From an uncultured Clostridia bacterium (GTDB lineage: Bacteria > Bacillota > Clostridia > Oscillospirales > Acutalibacteraceae): a stretch of 64,000 bases of DNA. Position 1 is the first letter of the stretch. Each line of letters opens with the position of its first letter. The stretch spans positions 1 to 64,000 of the forward strand of contig CALEJF010000015.1 in NCBI GenBank assembly GCA_937898625.1. Reading direction: 5' to 3'. Under the pieces are notes generated by a model that worked only from the letters and a program-made list of their open reading frames with translations, was not told where the DNA came from and did no database searches. This document shows, one piece after another, positions 26,500 to 34,697 of this stretch. The position numbers and the translations under genes are program-made.

Positions 26500-27732
26500 T
26501 TAGTTTGCAAAAGGATTTTCTTTGCCCTTTTTATCGTACCATAACTGTGGATACTTTGGCTGTGGATTAAGTGTTGCACCATTGATATCCACTGTTGTAT
26601 CCTCATTATCTCGGACCATTCTGCCCATTACAACTAAACGAGCATCATCAAAATCCTTTGCACATGTTACAAGAGTAATAATCTTATCATTTGAATTTAC
26701 AGTAACATTAGTGTTAATTATACTTCTGAGTCTTACCTCATTTATAAACTCTGTAAACTTATCGTCAGATACAAAATCAGTAATCATATAATTAAATCCG
26801 TTATCAGTTGAAGGACTTGAGGTTGAAAGAAATACTGCAAAAACCTTAAACTTGTAATCTTTATATAATGTGCTGAATTCAATTATCGGAGATTCTCTGT
26901 ATCCCTCAAGTGTCTTGTAACCGTCAAGATTTGAAAACAAGCTTCCGTCACTCATATGATGACCATAAATCAATGTATTATCGTCAAGCTCGTTGGGATT
27001 GTTTTTATAATCCATAAACGGACAACCATATCTGTTTGAGTTTTTGTAGAAATCTCTTTTAAGATAATAGTCATTATCCTTACTCTGAACAACCTGAATA
27101 TCAAGACTTGTATTCTGTATTCTTAACCAACCAACAAAATCCTGATTTGCAGCGTAAAGATAAGCATAGTCTGCTTTCATACCTGTGGGAAAATTCATAT
27201 TGGGGAATTTTGCATAAAGGTCTTTCCACGCCTCGTTATATTGGTTATTATCCATTCCATCAGTGTTGATAATCTGGTCCTGAAGGTCATCACGAATACT
27301 GACTTGAGTACGATATTCGCCAAAATAATCGATAAAAGCAATAACACAACAAACAATAGCAATTATGGAAATATCCATAACCACTTTTCTCATTTTTTCC
27401 TTTGCACTATCCTTTTTAGTAGGAAAAACTGAACTTAATGCATCTGCAAATATTTCATTAAAGGTCTTTATACGCTTTTTTTCAGGTGGTTTAGGAGGTT
27501 CATTCTTTTTTTCAGTTACCTGTTCTGACTCGTCTGCTTCCTCAGTTACAAACTGCGCTGTTATGTCGACAAACCCATCTTCATTATTTATAAAATCTGT
27601 GGGCTTAGGTCTTTTAGTTGTTGAAGTCTTGGGAGCTGACACTTCTTTTTTCTCATCCTCTACAGGCATTCCCAACTGCTTTTTCAGGTCATCAAATGTC
27701 AGCATTTCATTGTTTTTTTCTTTGTTATCCAT
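26500..27732 (-). CDS. Class B sortase with long cytoplasmic N-terminus
   Basis: Membrane transpeptidase that links proteins to peptidoglycan. Residues 1-116 are a polar, charged cytoplasmic region, 117-137 the membrane helix, and the sortase domain follows: DFVGWLRI, IYGHHMSDGSLFSNL (catalytic His), LVTCAKD (catalytic Cys) and ARLVVMGR (Arg). The extra ~115-residue N-terminus is unusual for sortases, which usually start near the anchor. The next gene upstream is a second class B sortase only six bases away. No sorting-signal substrate is visible in this window. Confidence 0.9.
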   Translation of the reverse strand: MDNKEKNNEMLTFDDLKKQLGMPVEDEKKEVSAPKTSTTKRPKPTDFINNEDGFVDITAQFVTEEADESEQVTEKKNEPPKPPEKKRIKTFNEIFADALSSVFPTKKDSAKEKMRKVVMDISIIAIVCCVIAFIDYFGEYRTQVSIRDDLQDQIINTDGMDNNQYNEAWKDLYAKFPNMNFPTGMKADYAYLYAANQDFVGWLRIQNTSLDIQVVQSKDNDYYLKRDFYKNSNRYGCPFMDYKNNPNELDDNTLIYGHHMSDGSLFSNLDGYKTLEGYRESPIIEFSTLYKDYKFKVFAVFLSTSSPSTDNGFNYMITDFVSDDKFTEFINEVRLRSIINTNVTVNSNDKIITLVTCAKDFDDARLVVMGRMVRDNEDTTVDINGATLNPQPKYPQLWYDKKGKENPFAN

Positions 27733-27738
27733 TATTGA

Positions 27739-28674
27739 TTATCCCTCCTCCGGATACCATCTTTCGTCATTTTTATATGGGTTAGTTAATCCGTGTTTTC
27801 TGTAATAAAGCTGAGGATATTTTGGTTTTTCGTTTTTGTATGCCTTTGAAACATCAACAGTTTCGTCCTCACCATATCTAACTGCACGCGCTAAAACTAC
27901 AATTCGTACATCTTCATGCTTTGAAGTAATATCAAGATTTCTGCAACAGGTTGAAAGAGTAAGAAGTTTATCTCCTCTTTGAATATCAACACCGGTGTTG
28001 TACAATGAGCGCTTGTCAACCTCTTTTATAAAGTCATCAAAGTTTTCACCCTCAAGATATGGGTAAACATAATTAAACACATAACCATTATCATCTTTTG
28101 GATTTGCATTTGTGATAAATACTGCATATATCTTCCACTTATAGTACTTATCAAGTGTATTGAACTCAATTATCGGGTGTTCCTTATAGAACTCAAAATC
28201 ATCATATTCGGCAAGGTCGGAGAAATTTGTTCCGTTATAGCCATTATGACCATGTATGATTGTATTGGAATCAAGCTCGACTGCATCATTACGGTAGTCC
28301 ATATATATAGCACCATAAATGGAATATGTTTTCTCAAAGGTATGCTTTAAGTAATAATTTTCATTTACAGAGTGATTAGCATCGTCAGGATGTTGCAAAA
28401 CAGGATGGTCGATGCGTGTACCCGGAATCTTTATCCATCCAACAGTTTCATTATTCTTTGCAACTACATCTGAATAGTCGGGTTTGGGCTCTTCAATTAT
28501 AATATCTTCAAGAGTTGTTGGCTCTGTGATTTCTTCTCTCAAATCTTCAAGGTTACTATCAATTTTATATTTATCGTAGAAATACTTACCTATAAAACCT
28601 GCTGACACGAGAAAAACTATTATACAAACTACAAGTATTACTGTTTTTATTACTTTCTTCTTATTATCTTCCAT
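27739..28674 (-). CDS. Class B sortase (second copy)
   Basis: A 311-residue sortase: membrane helix near 12-32, DNETVGWIKIPG-type region (VGWIKIPGTRIDHPV), catalytic His in IHGHNGYNG, and Cys in LSTCCRN followed by VRIVVLARAV. The catalytic cysteine is followed by a second Cys. The start is the ATG at 28674 with GGGTGA before it; a GTG at 28686 sits inside the ribosome site. It shares the C-terminal layout (PKYPQLYYRKHG) with its neighbour, so the two are tandem paralogues. Confidence 0.9.
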   Translation of the reverse strand: MEDNKKKVIKTVILVVCIIVFLVSAGFIGKYFYDKYKIDSNLEDLREEITEPTTLEDIIIEEPKPDYSDVVAKNNETVGWIKIPGTRIDHPVLQHPDDANHSVNENYYLKHTFEKTYSIYGAIYMDYRNDAVELDSNTIIHGHNGYNGTNFSDLAEYDDFEFYKEHPIIEFNTLDKYYKWKIYAVFITNANPKDDNGYVFNYVYPYLEGENFDDFIKEVDKRSLYNTGVDIQRGDKLLTLSTCCRNLDITSKHEDVRIVVLARAVRYGEDETVDVSKAYKNEKPKYPQLYYRKHGLTNPYKNDERWYPEEG

Positions 28675-28696
28675 TTTTTCACCCACTATAAATTAT

Positions 28697-29869
28697 TTAA
28701 TAACAAATATTTTTAATTGTTGTATTTTCAATTGCTCTGTTAATCAAGTCTTCAATATCCAATGCCTTTTCAGCATTTTCGATAATCGAAATCTGAGGTT
28801 TTGTTTTAGGATGCTTTGGAGTAAAAACTGTGCAACAATCCTCATATGGTTCAATGGATATATCAAATGTGTCAATTTTTCTTGAGACTTTAATAATTTC
28901 ATCCTTATCAAGACCAATTAAAGGTCTAAATACAGGCATTTCCACAACTGCATCTGTACAAGCAAGAGCATTTAATGTCTGGCTCGCAACCTGGCCAAGA
29001 CTTTCACCTGTTATAAGTGCTTTACACTCTTCTTTATCTGCAATTCGTTGTGAAATTCTCATCATGAAACGACGCATAATCAATGTAAATAATTCTTCGG
29101 GACATTTATCTCTTATTTCTTCCTGAATTTCAGTAAATCCAACTGTATGCAAGCAGATATTGCCACTGTACCTTGAAACCTTACGAAGAAGATTATGTAC
29201 CTTTTCCTCGGATTGTGGAGATGTATAGGGCGGAGAGGCAAAATGTATTGCACTAAGCACAAGTCCACGCTTTGCCATCATATATGCCGCAACAGGACTA
29301 TCAATACCACCTGAAATGAGTATAGCAGATTTTCCTGCTGTACCTGTTGGCATACCACCTGCACCTTTTGTTTGATTTCCACGGATAAAAGCAAACTTTT
29401 CTCTAATCTCTATGGTAACAAGAATATCAGGATTTTTAACATCTACTTTAAGGTGTGGAAATTTGCTTAAAATTGCTCCACCCACCTCTGCTGAAATTTC
29501 AGGTGACTTTAATGGAAATTTTTTATCTGAGCGTTTACCCTCAACCTTAAATGTTTTTGCACTTTTAAGCTGCTCTGCAAGATAATCAGGTGCATTATTA
29601 AGTATAACAGTCATATCCTTTTCCACTTGTAATGCTCTTGAATATGCTGCAATTCCAAATACACGACTAATTCTGTCGCTTACTTCGTCCATATCAATAT
29701 AATCGTCCATAGGGACAACAGAAATTGTGGACTGTTCTTTTCTATATTCAAATTCCCCAAGAGGTTTGATTCTCTTACGGATATTCTTAATTAAAATATC
29801 TTCAAATGTTGAACGGTTTAAGCCTTTAAGTGCTAACTCACCGTTCTTAATAAGTATGATTTCCTTCAT
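28697..29869 (-). CDS. thiI: ThiI, tRNA 4-thiouridine synthetase
   Basis: Transfers sulfur to uridine-8 of tRNA (and, in some bacteria, supplies thiazole sulfur). The 390-residue protein has an N-terminal ferredoxin-like/THUMP region (about 1-165), PP-loop SGGIDSPVAAYMMAKRG (about 185-201), and ends near residue 390 without a rhodanese domain, so sulfur is taken directly from a cysteine desulfurase as in other Firmicutes. The desulfurase gene lies two bases upstream, which fits this. ATG start. Confidence 0.95.
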   Translation of the reverse strand: MKEIILIKNGELALKGLNRSTFEDILIKNIRKRIKPLGEFEYRKEQSTISVVPMDDYIDMDEVSDRISRVFGIAAYSRALQVEKDMTVILNNAPDYLAEQLKSAKTFKVEGKRSDKKFPLKSPEISAEVGGAILSKFPHLKVDVKNPDILVTIEIREKFAFIRGNQTKGAGGMPTGTAGKSAILISGGIDSPVAAYMMAKRGLVLSAIHFASPPYTSPQSEEKVHNLLRKVSRYSGNICLHTVGFTEIQEEIRDKCPEELFTLIMRRFMMRISQRIADKEECKALITGESLGQVASQTLNALACTDAVVEMPVFRPLIGLDKDEIIKVSRKIDTFDISIEPYEDCCTVFTPKHPKTKPQISIIENAEKALDIEDLINRAIENTTIKNICY

Positions 29870-29871
29870 CT

Positions 29872-30999
29872 TTATCTCCTAACTCGTTTAACTGTTTCCC
29901 TTATTCCATTATACAACAAATCCATATCATTTTCAGTGGTATTTTTTGACAAACTAACACGGATTGCACTGTCTATCCCTTTTGATGAAAGTCCCATTGC
30001 AGTTAAGACATCGCTTCTGTGCCCCTTTGCACAAGCAGACCCTGCGGAAACATAAATTCCCATTGTAGAAAGAGAGTTTAACATAACCTGTGATGGCACA
30101 CCTTCAACAGAGATATTGATGATATATGGTAACGCATCACTTGGAGAATTGATTTGTACTTTTTCAATATCAACTATTTTTTTAACAAAGTAGTCCTTAA
30201 CCGATGCGACATAATCAAGATTTTTCTGAACATTACCTATATCGTTAACAGCCTCTGCAAAAGCACAGATTGCAGGCATTCCTTCAGTTCCGGAAATCAA
30301 TCCACTCTCCTGACCGCCACCAACAATGCTTGGCAAAATACGGATACTGTTATTTACAAACAAAGCACCTGCCCCTTTAATGCCATGAATCTTATGTGCA
30401 CTCATACTCATAAGGTCAATGCCAAGTTTTTTGGGTTTAAGTAAAATTTTACCAAATGCCTGAACAGCGTCACAGTGAAAAAACGCCTTTGATTTTTTGT
30501 CTTTAATTATGCCTTTAATCGTAGAAATCTCCTGAACTGAACCTACCTCGTTATTAACTGCCATAACGCTAACTAAAACTGTGTTTTCGTCAATAGAATT
30601 TGATAGCTCATTAAGGTCAATTTTACCATTATTATCAGGTTTTAAATATACAACATCATAACCTTGTTCACTAAGTGATTCAAAATGCTTTAAAACACTT
30701 GGATGTTCCAATAGTGTTGTGATGACTTTTTTACCTTCACGGTGCTTCGCTTTGACAGTTCCTAAAATCGCTGTATGGTTTGCAACAGTACCGCTTGGTG
30801 TAAAAAACACCTCGTTATCCTCGCAACCTAAAAAAGCAGAAACAGTATGTCTTGCACTATCAAGTTCCTTTTTTGCATTATACCCGCAAAGGTGAAGTGA
30901 TGAGGGATTTCCATAATTCTCGTTCATCATTTCAAGTGCTTTTTTTACTGCATTTTCGCATGGTTTTGTTGTTGCACTATTATCAAGATAAACACTCAC
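29872..30999 (-). CDS. Cysteine desulfurase (NifS/IscS-like) partner of ThiI
   Basis: PLP enzyme that takes sulfur from cysteine to form a persulfide. Signature YLDNSATTKP at the start, the His-rich region SMSAHKIHGIKGAGAL with the PLP lysine (SAHKIHG), and SAGSACAKGHRSDVL with the catalytic Cys. GGGGGA seven bases upstream points to the GTG at 30999 rather than the ATG at 31014. It heads the nine-gene block and sits next to thiI, so tRNA thiolation is its likely main client. Confidence 0.94.
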   Translation of the reverse strand: MSVYLDNSATTKPCENAVKKALEMMNENYGNPSSLHLCGYNAKKELDSARHTVSAFLGCEDNEVFFTPSGTVANHTAILGTVKAKHREGKKVITTLLEHPSVLKHFESLSEQGYDVVYLKPDNNGKIDLNELSNSIDENTVLVSVMAVNNEVGSVQEISTIKGIIKDKKSKAFFHCDAVQAFGKILLKPKKLGIDLMSMSAHKIHGIKGAGALFVNNSIRILPSIVGGGQESGLISGTEGMPAICAFAEAVNDIGNVQKNLDYVASVKDYFVKKIVDIEKVQINSPSDALPYIINISVEGVPSQVMLNSLSTMGIYVSAGSACAKGHRSDVLTAMGLSSKGIDSAIRVSLSKNTTENDMDLLYNGIRETVKRVRR

Positions 31000-31035
31000 A
31001 AACTCTTCCCCCATTTTGCATATTTAATCACAATA

Positions 31036-31064
31036 ATTATACTATATAATTAATCATTTGGCAA
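31036..31064 (-). promoter_or_regulatory. Promoter of the desulfurase-thiI-sortase operon
   Basis: TTGCCA (31059-31064), 17-base spacer, TATAAT (31036-31041). It is the only clear promoter seen upstream of the whole block down to 21.3 kb. Confidence 0.7.
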
Positions 31065-31144
31065 ACATAATTTGCATAATTTTTCAGTATATTTTTGAAT
31101 TTTTTGTAAACAATATTTCCAAATGATTAAAGGAATGAAAAAAT

Positions 31145-32494
31145 ATGGATAAAAAGCCCTTTTTCACCCGTCAGAGAGCGAGAATTGCACTATTTACTTC
31201 TGCAATTATTCTTGTGCTTGGGATAGTAAGTATAGTTCAAACTGTAAAAGCAAACAGGTATAAGCGAGAAGCTCTTATAACAAAACAGATGGCACTGATT
31301 GCATTGGATGAAAACCTTAATAACATCTCAACCAACCTTCAAAAAACAGTTTATGTAAGCACACCCTCAATGCTCTCAAAACTATCTGCAGAATTATGGC
31401 GTGAAGCATCCGGTGCAAAATCAAACTTATCCTTGTTGCCCACAAGCGAAAGTATGGTTAGCAACACATACAAATTCCTGTCACAAGTAGGTGAATTTGT
31501 TATGGCATTGGAAAGAAAAACAGCCTCCGGTCAGACTCTCACAGATAAGGAAAGAGCAGAACTTTTAAACCTGTATAATTTTTGCAACTCGTTAACAGAC
31601 GATATAAACAAAATCTGTCACGATATACAAAACGGCACATATTCCTTTGAGGAGATAAAATCCACCTTAACCCTTGGTAAGAGTACGGATACAAATTCAT
31701 TCTCTCAGGGAATTGACGACGCTGAACAAGCTTTGACTGATGTTCCTACTTTGATTTATGACGGACCATTTTCTGACCATCTCTTACAAGATGACGCAAA
31801 ATTTCTAAAAGGTCTTAACAATACAACTCAAGACGAAGCATTAGAAATTGCTAAAAAAATCTGTGTGAACGAAAAGGAAAGTTTGCATTTTGCTTACAAT
31901 GAAGATAGCAATATCCCCTGCTATGTATTTCAAGGTGAAAACTGCACAGTAGCAATTACAAAACAAGGTGGTAAACCTTGTTATATGATAAGTTCACAAT
32001 TCGTAGGTGAAACGCAGCTTAAACACCAAGATGCCATTGAGAGAGCAAAGACATATCTAGAAAAAATTGGTTTTGAAAGCATGAAGGAGAGTTACTACTT
32101 TACAGAAGACGGCATTTGTACAGTCAACTTTGCATTTAGTGACGATAATGTTTTAATGTATCCTGATTTAATTAAAGTCAGTGTCAGTCTTGAAGATGGT
32201 GAAATACTTTCCTTTGATGCAACAGGATATATCGCAAATCATACTGATAGAGAAAACCTTACTCCACAAATATCTGTTAGTGAAGCAAAAGACATTATAA
32301 ATAATCAACTTGAAATAACCGATACAAGAATTTGTATTATCCCTACTGAATGGAAAACTGAACAACTGTGCTACGAAATTCATTGTAGGGACAAGGATAA
32401 AAGGGAGTATTTAATCTACATTGACGGCAAAACAGGAATGGAAGATAATATTTTGATTTTACTTTACAGCGATGACGGAGTATTAACAAAATAG
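31145..32494 (+). CDS. ypeB: Germination protein YpeB
   Basis: Spore inner-membrane protein that stabilises and localises the cortex-lytic enzyme SleB. The 449-residue protein has an N-terminal membrane helix (about 16-34), a helical domain (35-230, LWREASGAKSNLSLLP is typical) and two or three PepSY-like segments in the C-terminal half (TQDEALEIAKKI, DAIERAKTYLEKIGF, VSEAKDIINNQL). No sleB is adjacent, although the two genes are usually neighbours. AAAGGA lies 11 bases before the ATG. It is divergent from the desulfurase block and followed by a lipoprotein gene. Confidence 0.92.
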   Translation: MDKKPFFTRQRARIALFTSAIILVLGIVSIVQTVKANRYKREALITKQMALIALDENLNNISTNLQKTVYVSTPSMLSKLSAELWREASGAKSNLSLLPTSESMVSNTYKFLSQVGEFVMALERKTASGQTLTDKERAELLNLYNFCNSLTDDINKICHDIQNGTYSFEEIKSTLTLGKSTDTNSFSQGIDDAEQALTDVPTLIYDGPFSDHLLQDDAKFLKGLNNTTQDEALEIAKKICVNEKESLHFAYNEDSNIPCYVFQGENCTVAITKQGGKPCYMISSQFVGETQLKHQDAIERAKTYLEKIGFESMKESYYFTEDGICTVNFAFSDDNVLMYPDLIKVSVSLEDGEILSFDATGYIANHTDRENLTPQISVSEAKDIINNQLEITDTRICIIPTEWKTEQLCYEIHCRDKDKREYLIYIDGKTGMEDNILILLYSDDGVLTK

Positions 32495-32551
32495 AATATT
32501 TTTATTAAAACTTCAAATAATAAAAATACAAAATAATCAGGAGGAAAGATT

Positions 32552-32854
32552 ATGAAAAAAGCAATTATTGTTACACTTGTTGTAACTCTTGTAACCTGTT
32601 TATTCTTAACCGGTTGCAACAATGTTGATGACGGAAAAATCACAGAAAACAACAACTCAAATTCAACAAGCAGTACAACAAATAACAACAATGTCAGCAA
32701 CACTCAAAACAACAATATGAATAACGCAGGAAATGCAATTGGTGATGCTGCAAACGGTGTTGGAGAAGCCGCATCTGATATTGTTGAAGGTGCAGGAGAA
32801 GCGGCATCTGATATCGCAGATGGTGTTGGAAACGCTGTAAACGGAAACAGATAA
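32552..32854 (+). CDS. Small lipoprotein with Asn-rich linker and amphipathic GEAASDI repeats
   Basis: A 100-residue lipoprotein: signal peptide with lipobox LTGC (Cys22), an Asn/Ser/Thr-rich low-complexity stretch (about 33-60), and a Gly/Ala/Asp repeat region (GEAASDIVEGA, then GEAASDIADGV) predicted as amphipathic helix. GGAGG lies nine bases before the ATG. The 58-base gap after ypeB and the shared terminator suggest one operon. No family recognised; a spore-surface or membrane role is inference from context. Confidence 0.8.
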   Translation: MKKAIIVTLVVTLVTCLFLTGCNNVDDGKITENNNSNSTSSTTNNNNVSNTQNNNMNNAGNAIGDAANGVGEAASDIVEGAGEAASDIADGVGNAVNGNR

Positions 32855-32860
32855 AAGATT

Positions 32861-32895
32861 AACCGATGTTACAAGAAATAACATCGGTTATTTTT
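32861..32895. terminator. Terminator between the lipoprotein and pnuC (both strands)
   Basis: AACCGATGTT and AACATCGGTT with a nine-base loop, then ATTTTT on the plus strand. Confidence 0.8.
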
Positions 32896-33583
32896 ACATA
32901 TTCTCTTTTTGTCTTTTCTCCATTCTTTTCCAACTGATAAAACCATACATATCATTTACAAGAAAAACAATAAAACATATTACAACTGACAGATATGATA
33001 CATCGGTTATGGATGCTAATATCCACAATACAATTAAAACAACATCGTTTGCAGCATATAGTAGCGCAAAGTATGGACTTCGTCTAAAAGTAAGATAAGC
33101 AGCAAGAAAACTTGTTGTAACTGAAAGTGTACTCAGAATTAAATTTGCCGTATGAAAATATTCTAATATGAAATAAAAAATGACGGTAACAATTATTGAA
33201 AGAATCACCATAAAAGCAGTTTCTTTTTTTGAAATATGGTTAACTGCGACCTCCGACTTTTTGCCCTTATATGGGTTTTTAAGCCACGAAATTAATGCAA
33301 TAAATGCAATTGGCATTGACATACAAAGGTATGTAATCATCTCACCGTAATAAGCAAAACGATATGAAATAAGACCATAAATAATACTGAAAAATATAGT
33401 TAAAAGTTGACCTATCGGATTCCCTTTCGCATTAAGTATAAGAAAAGTAGCACCAATTATGGACGCTAAAAGTGTAAGATAATCCTTATCTTCAAACACA
33501 ACAAAAGTACCAATAATTATAAATACAGAAGAAGACCATAATCCTATTTCAAATTTTGTAAAGTAATTTAGTAACTTACTCAT
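32894..33583 (-). CDS. pnuC: PnuC-family vitamin transporter
   Basis: Membrane protein of about seven helices, 229 residues, in the PnuC family that facilitates uptake of nicotinamide riboside (relatives carry thiamine or riboflavin). Signature NAKGNPIGQ near 53-61 and YGLISYRFAYYGEMITYL near 70-87, with conserved WKRMEKRQ at the end. The ATG at 33583 follows GAGGGG by four bases. A structured leader precedes it. It may be co-transcribed with the upstream hydrolase, though the leader suggests separate control. Substrate is not proven by sequence. Confidence 0.88.
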   Translation of the reverse strand: MSKLLNYFTKFEIGLWSSSVFIIIGTFVVFEDKDYLTLLASIIGATFLILNAKGNPIGQLLTIFFSIIYGLISYRFAYYGEMITYLCMSMPIAFIALISWLKNPYKGKKSEVAVNHISKKETAFMVILSIIVTVIFYFILEYFHTANLILSTLSVTTSFLAAYLTFRRSPYFALLYAANDVVLIVLWILASITDVSYLSVVICFIVFLVNDMYGFISWKRMEKRQKENM

Positions 33584-33589
33584 AATTCC

Positions 33590-33675
33590 CCTCAAAAAAA
33601 TAACACCCGTTTGATATATCTTCAAAGACCTAACGACATATCAACGGATGCTTTGCATCACACTACCCGGTGGCA
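33590..33675 (-). promoter_or_regulatory. Structured leader before pnuC (candidate attenuator or riboswitch)
   Basis: Minus strand: a GATGC-AAA-GCATC hairpin, then CCGTTGATAT pairing with ATATCAAACGG (one bulge) around a 20-base loop, then GTGTTA and seven Ts immediately before the ribosome site. The stem plus T-run is terminator-like. No known riboswitch class is recognised. Confidence 0.5.
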
Positions 33676-33682
33676 GTAATAT

Positions 33683-34654
33683 TTAATTGTGATAGTTTAT
33701 TTGTTGTTCATTGATGAGATTATATATTATTAAATCTTCTTTGTCAAGATTTTCGTGATGCATATTAACAGCAGAAATCTGACTGTTTTCATAAGTTTTA
33801 TAATAATAAATACCATCATCAGTATTGCAACAGGACGAATAAATTGTTTTGTCAAAGCCATCCCCCGCCCTTACACAACCTTGAGTTTGTGACACAGACT
33901 CAATAATATGAAAAAACTGACTGATGCTTTCGCTTTCACTTTCGCCACAAGTGGAATTTAGTCTTGTAAATGCCGCGCGAACAAATCGTGACATTGAGGA
34001 TAAGTCGCCAGGCAAACCTAATGCACCCATTCCCCTGCTGTATTTGTTTAAATCAAAACCCTCTGCAAACCTTGTTTCAGGCTCTTCTCGGGTAATGTTT
34101 ATATAATTGTTCAAATTGAATATCTGCATTGGAAATTCTGGATTGTTGGTCAATACATGAACGGGATTATAATAGATTTTCATTCCATCCTGCACACATT
34201 CAAGTGTAATTGAGTAGTCCTTGTCACTAATCATCCAATGGAGTGGGGTGTTTTTATACTTGGAATTAAAATCAATATCCACAATATTGGTGTTCATCAA
34301 TAAATCCCTTGCTTCATTCACTGATTCACATTGACCTAAAATCCAAGGGATTAACTCAAAAGAACCAATATTATTTTTATCTTTTGTTTTGTCATAATAA
34401 ACTGCACTTGTGGGGAAGTTTAGCCCAGCGATTGATAGACCTTTTTCATTTGTTGCATCGTAGTAAAGGGGATATTTGTCAACAACAATACCCATCCCGA
34501 CAAATGCAAAATGTTCTCTCAATTCTTCTGTCATACGGAATTGTAATGGATATTTTCTAGGTGTTACAATCACATTTTCACCGTAGGAAAACTCCATATC
34601 AAGATTTCTGCCGAAATAATGATTTTTTGTTAATAAAGAAATTGAAGTACACAT
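33683..34654 (-). CDS. Choloylglycine hydrolase family protein (bile salt hydrolase-like)
   Basis: N-terminal nucleophile hydrolase of the bile salt hydrolase/penicillin V acylase family, 323 residues. Starting at 34654 places Cys directly after Met (MCTS), as required for the exposed catalytic Cys2; AAAGGATG precedes it. Other active-site residues are in place: GRNLD (Arg16, Asp19), Asn79 in GLNFP, LTNNPEFPMQIFNLNNY (Asn171) and MSRFVR (Arg223 or 226). The NNPEFP and FNLNNY segments are typical of bile-salt-active members, so deconjugation of taurine or glycine bile salts is likely but not certain. It follows an MFS carrier. Confidence 0.9.
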   Translation of the reverse strand: MCTSISLLTKNHYFGRNLDMEFSYGENVIVTPRKYPLQFRMTEELREHFAFVGMGIVVDKYPLYYDATNEKGLSIAGLNFPTSAVYYDKTKDKNNIGSFELIPWILGQCESVNEARDLLMNTNIVDIDFNSKYKNTPLHWMISDKDYSITLECVQDGMKIYYNPVHVLTNNPEFPMQIFNLNNYINITREEPETRFAEGFDLNKYSRGMGALGLPGDLSSMSRFVRAAFTRLNSTCGESESESISQFFHIIESVSQTQGCVRAGDGFDKTIYSSCCNTDDGIYYYKTYENSQISAVNMHHENLDKEDLIIYNLINEQQINYHN

Positions 34655-34697
34655 AATAATCACATCCTTTTGATTATTATATGTACTTCTTAAAACA

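Noticed and set aside
24358..28674. A phage or conjugative origin for the sortase and SpoIID-fusion genes
   Set aside because: No integrase, relaxase, phage structural gene or base-composition break is seen; the block is in line with housekeeping neighbours.
33590..33675. Assignment of the pnuC leader to a known NAD, preQ1, THF or ZTP riboswitch
   Set aside because: None of the conserved cores that I can recall matches; kept only as an unassigned structured leader.
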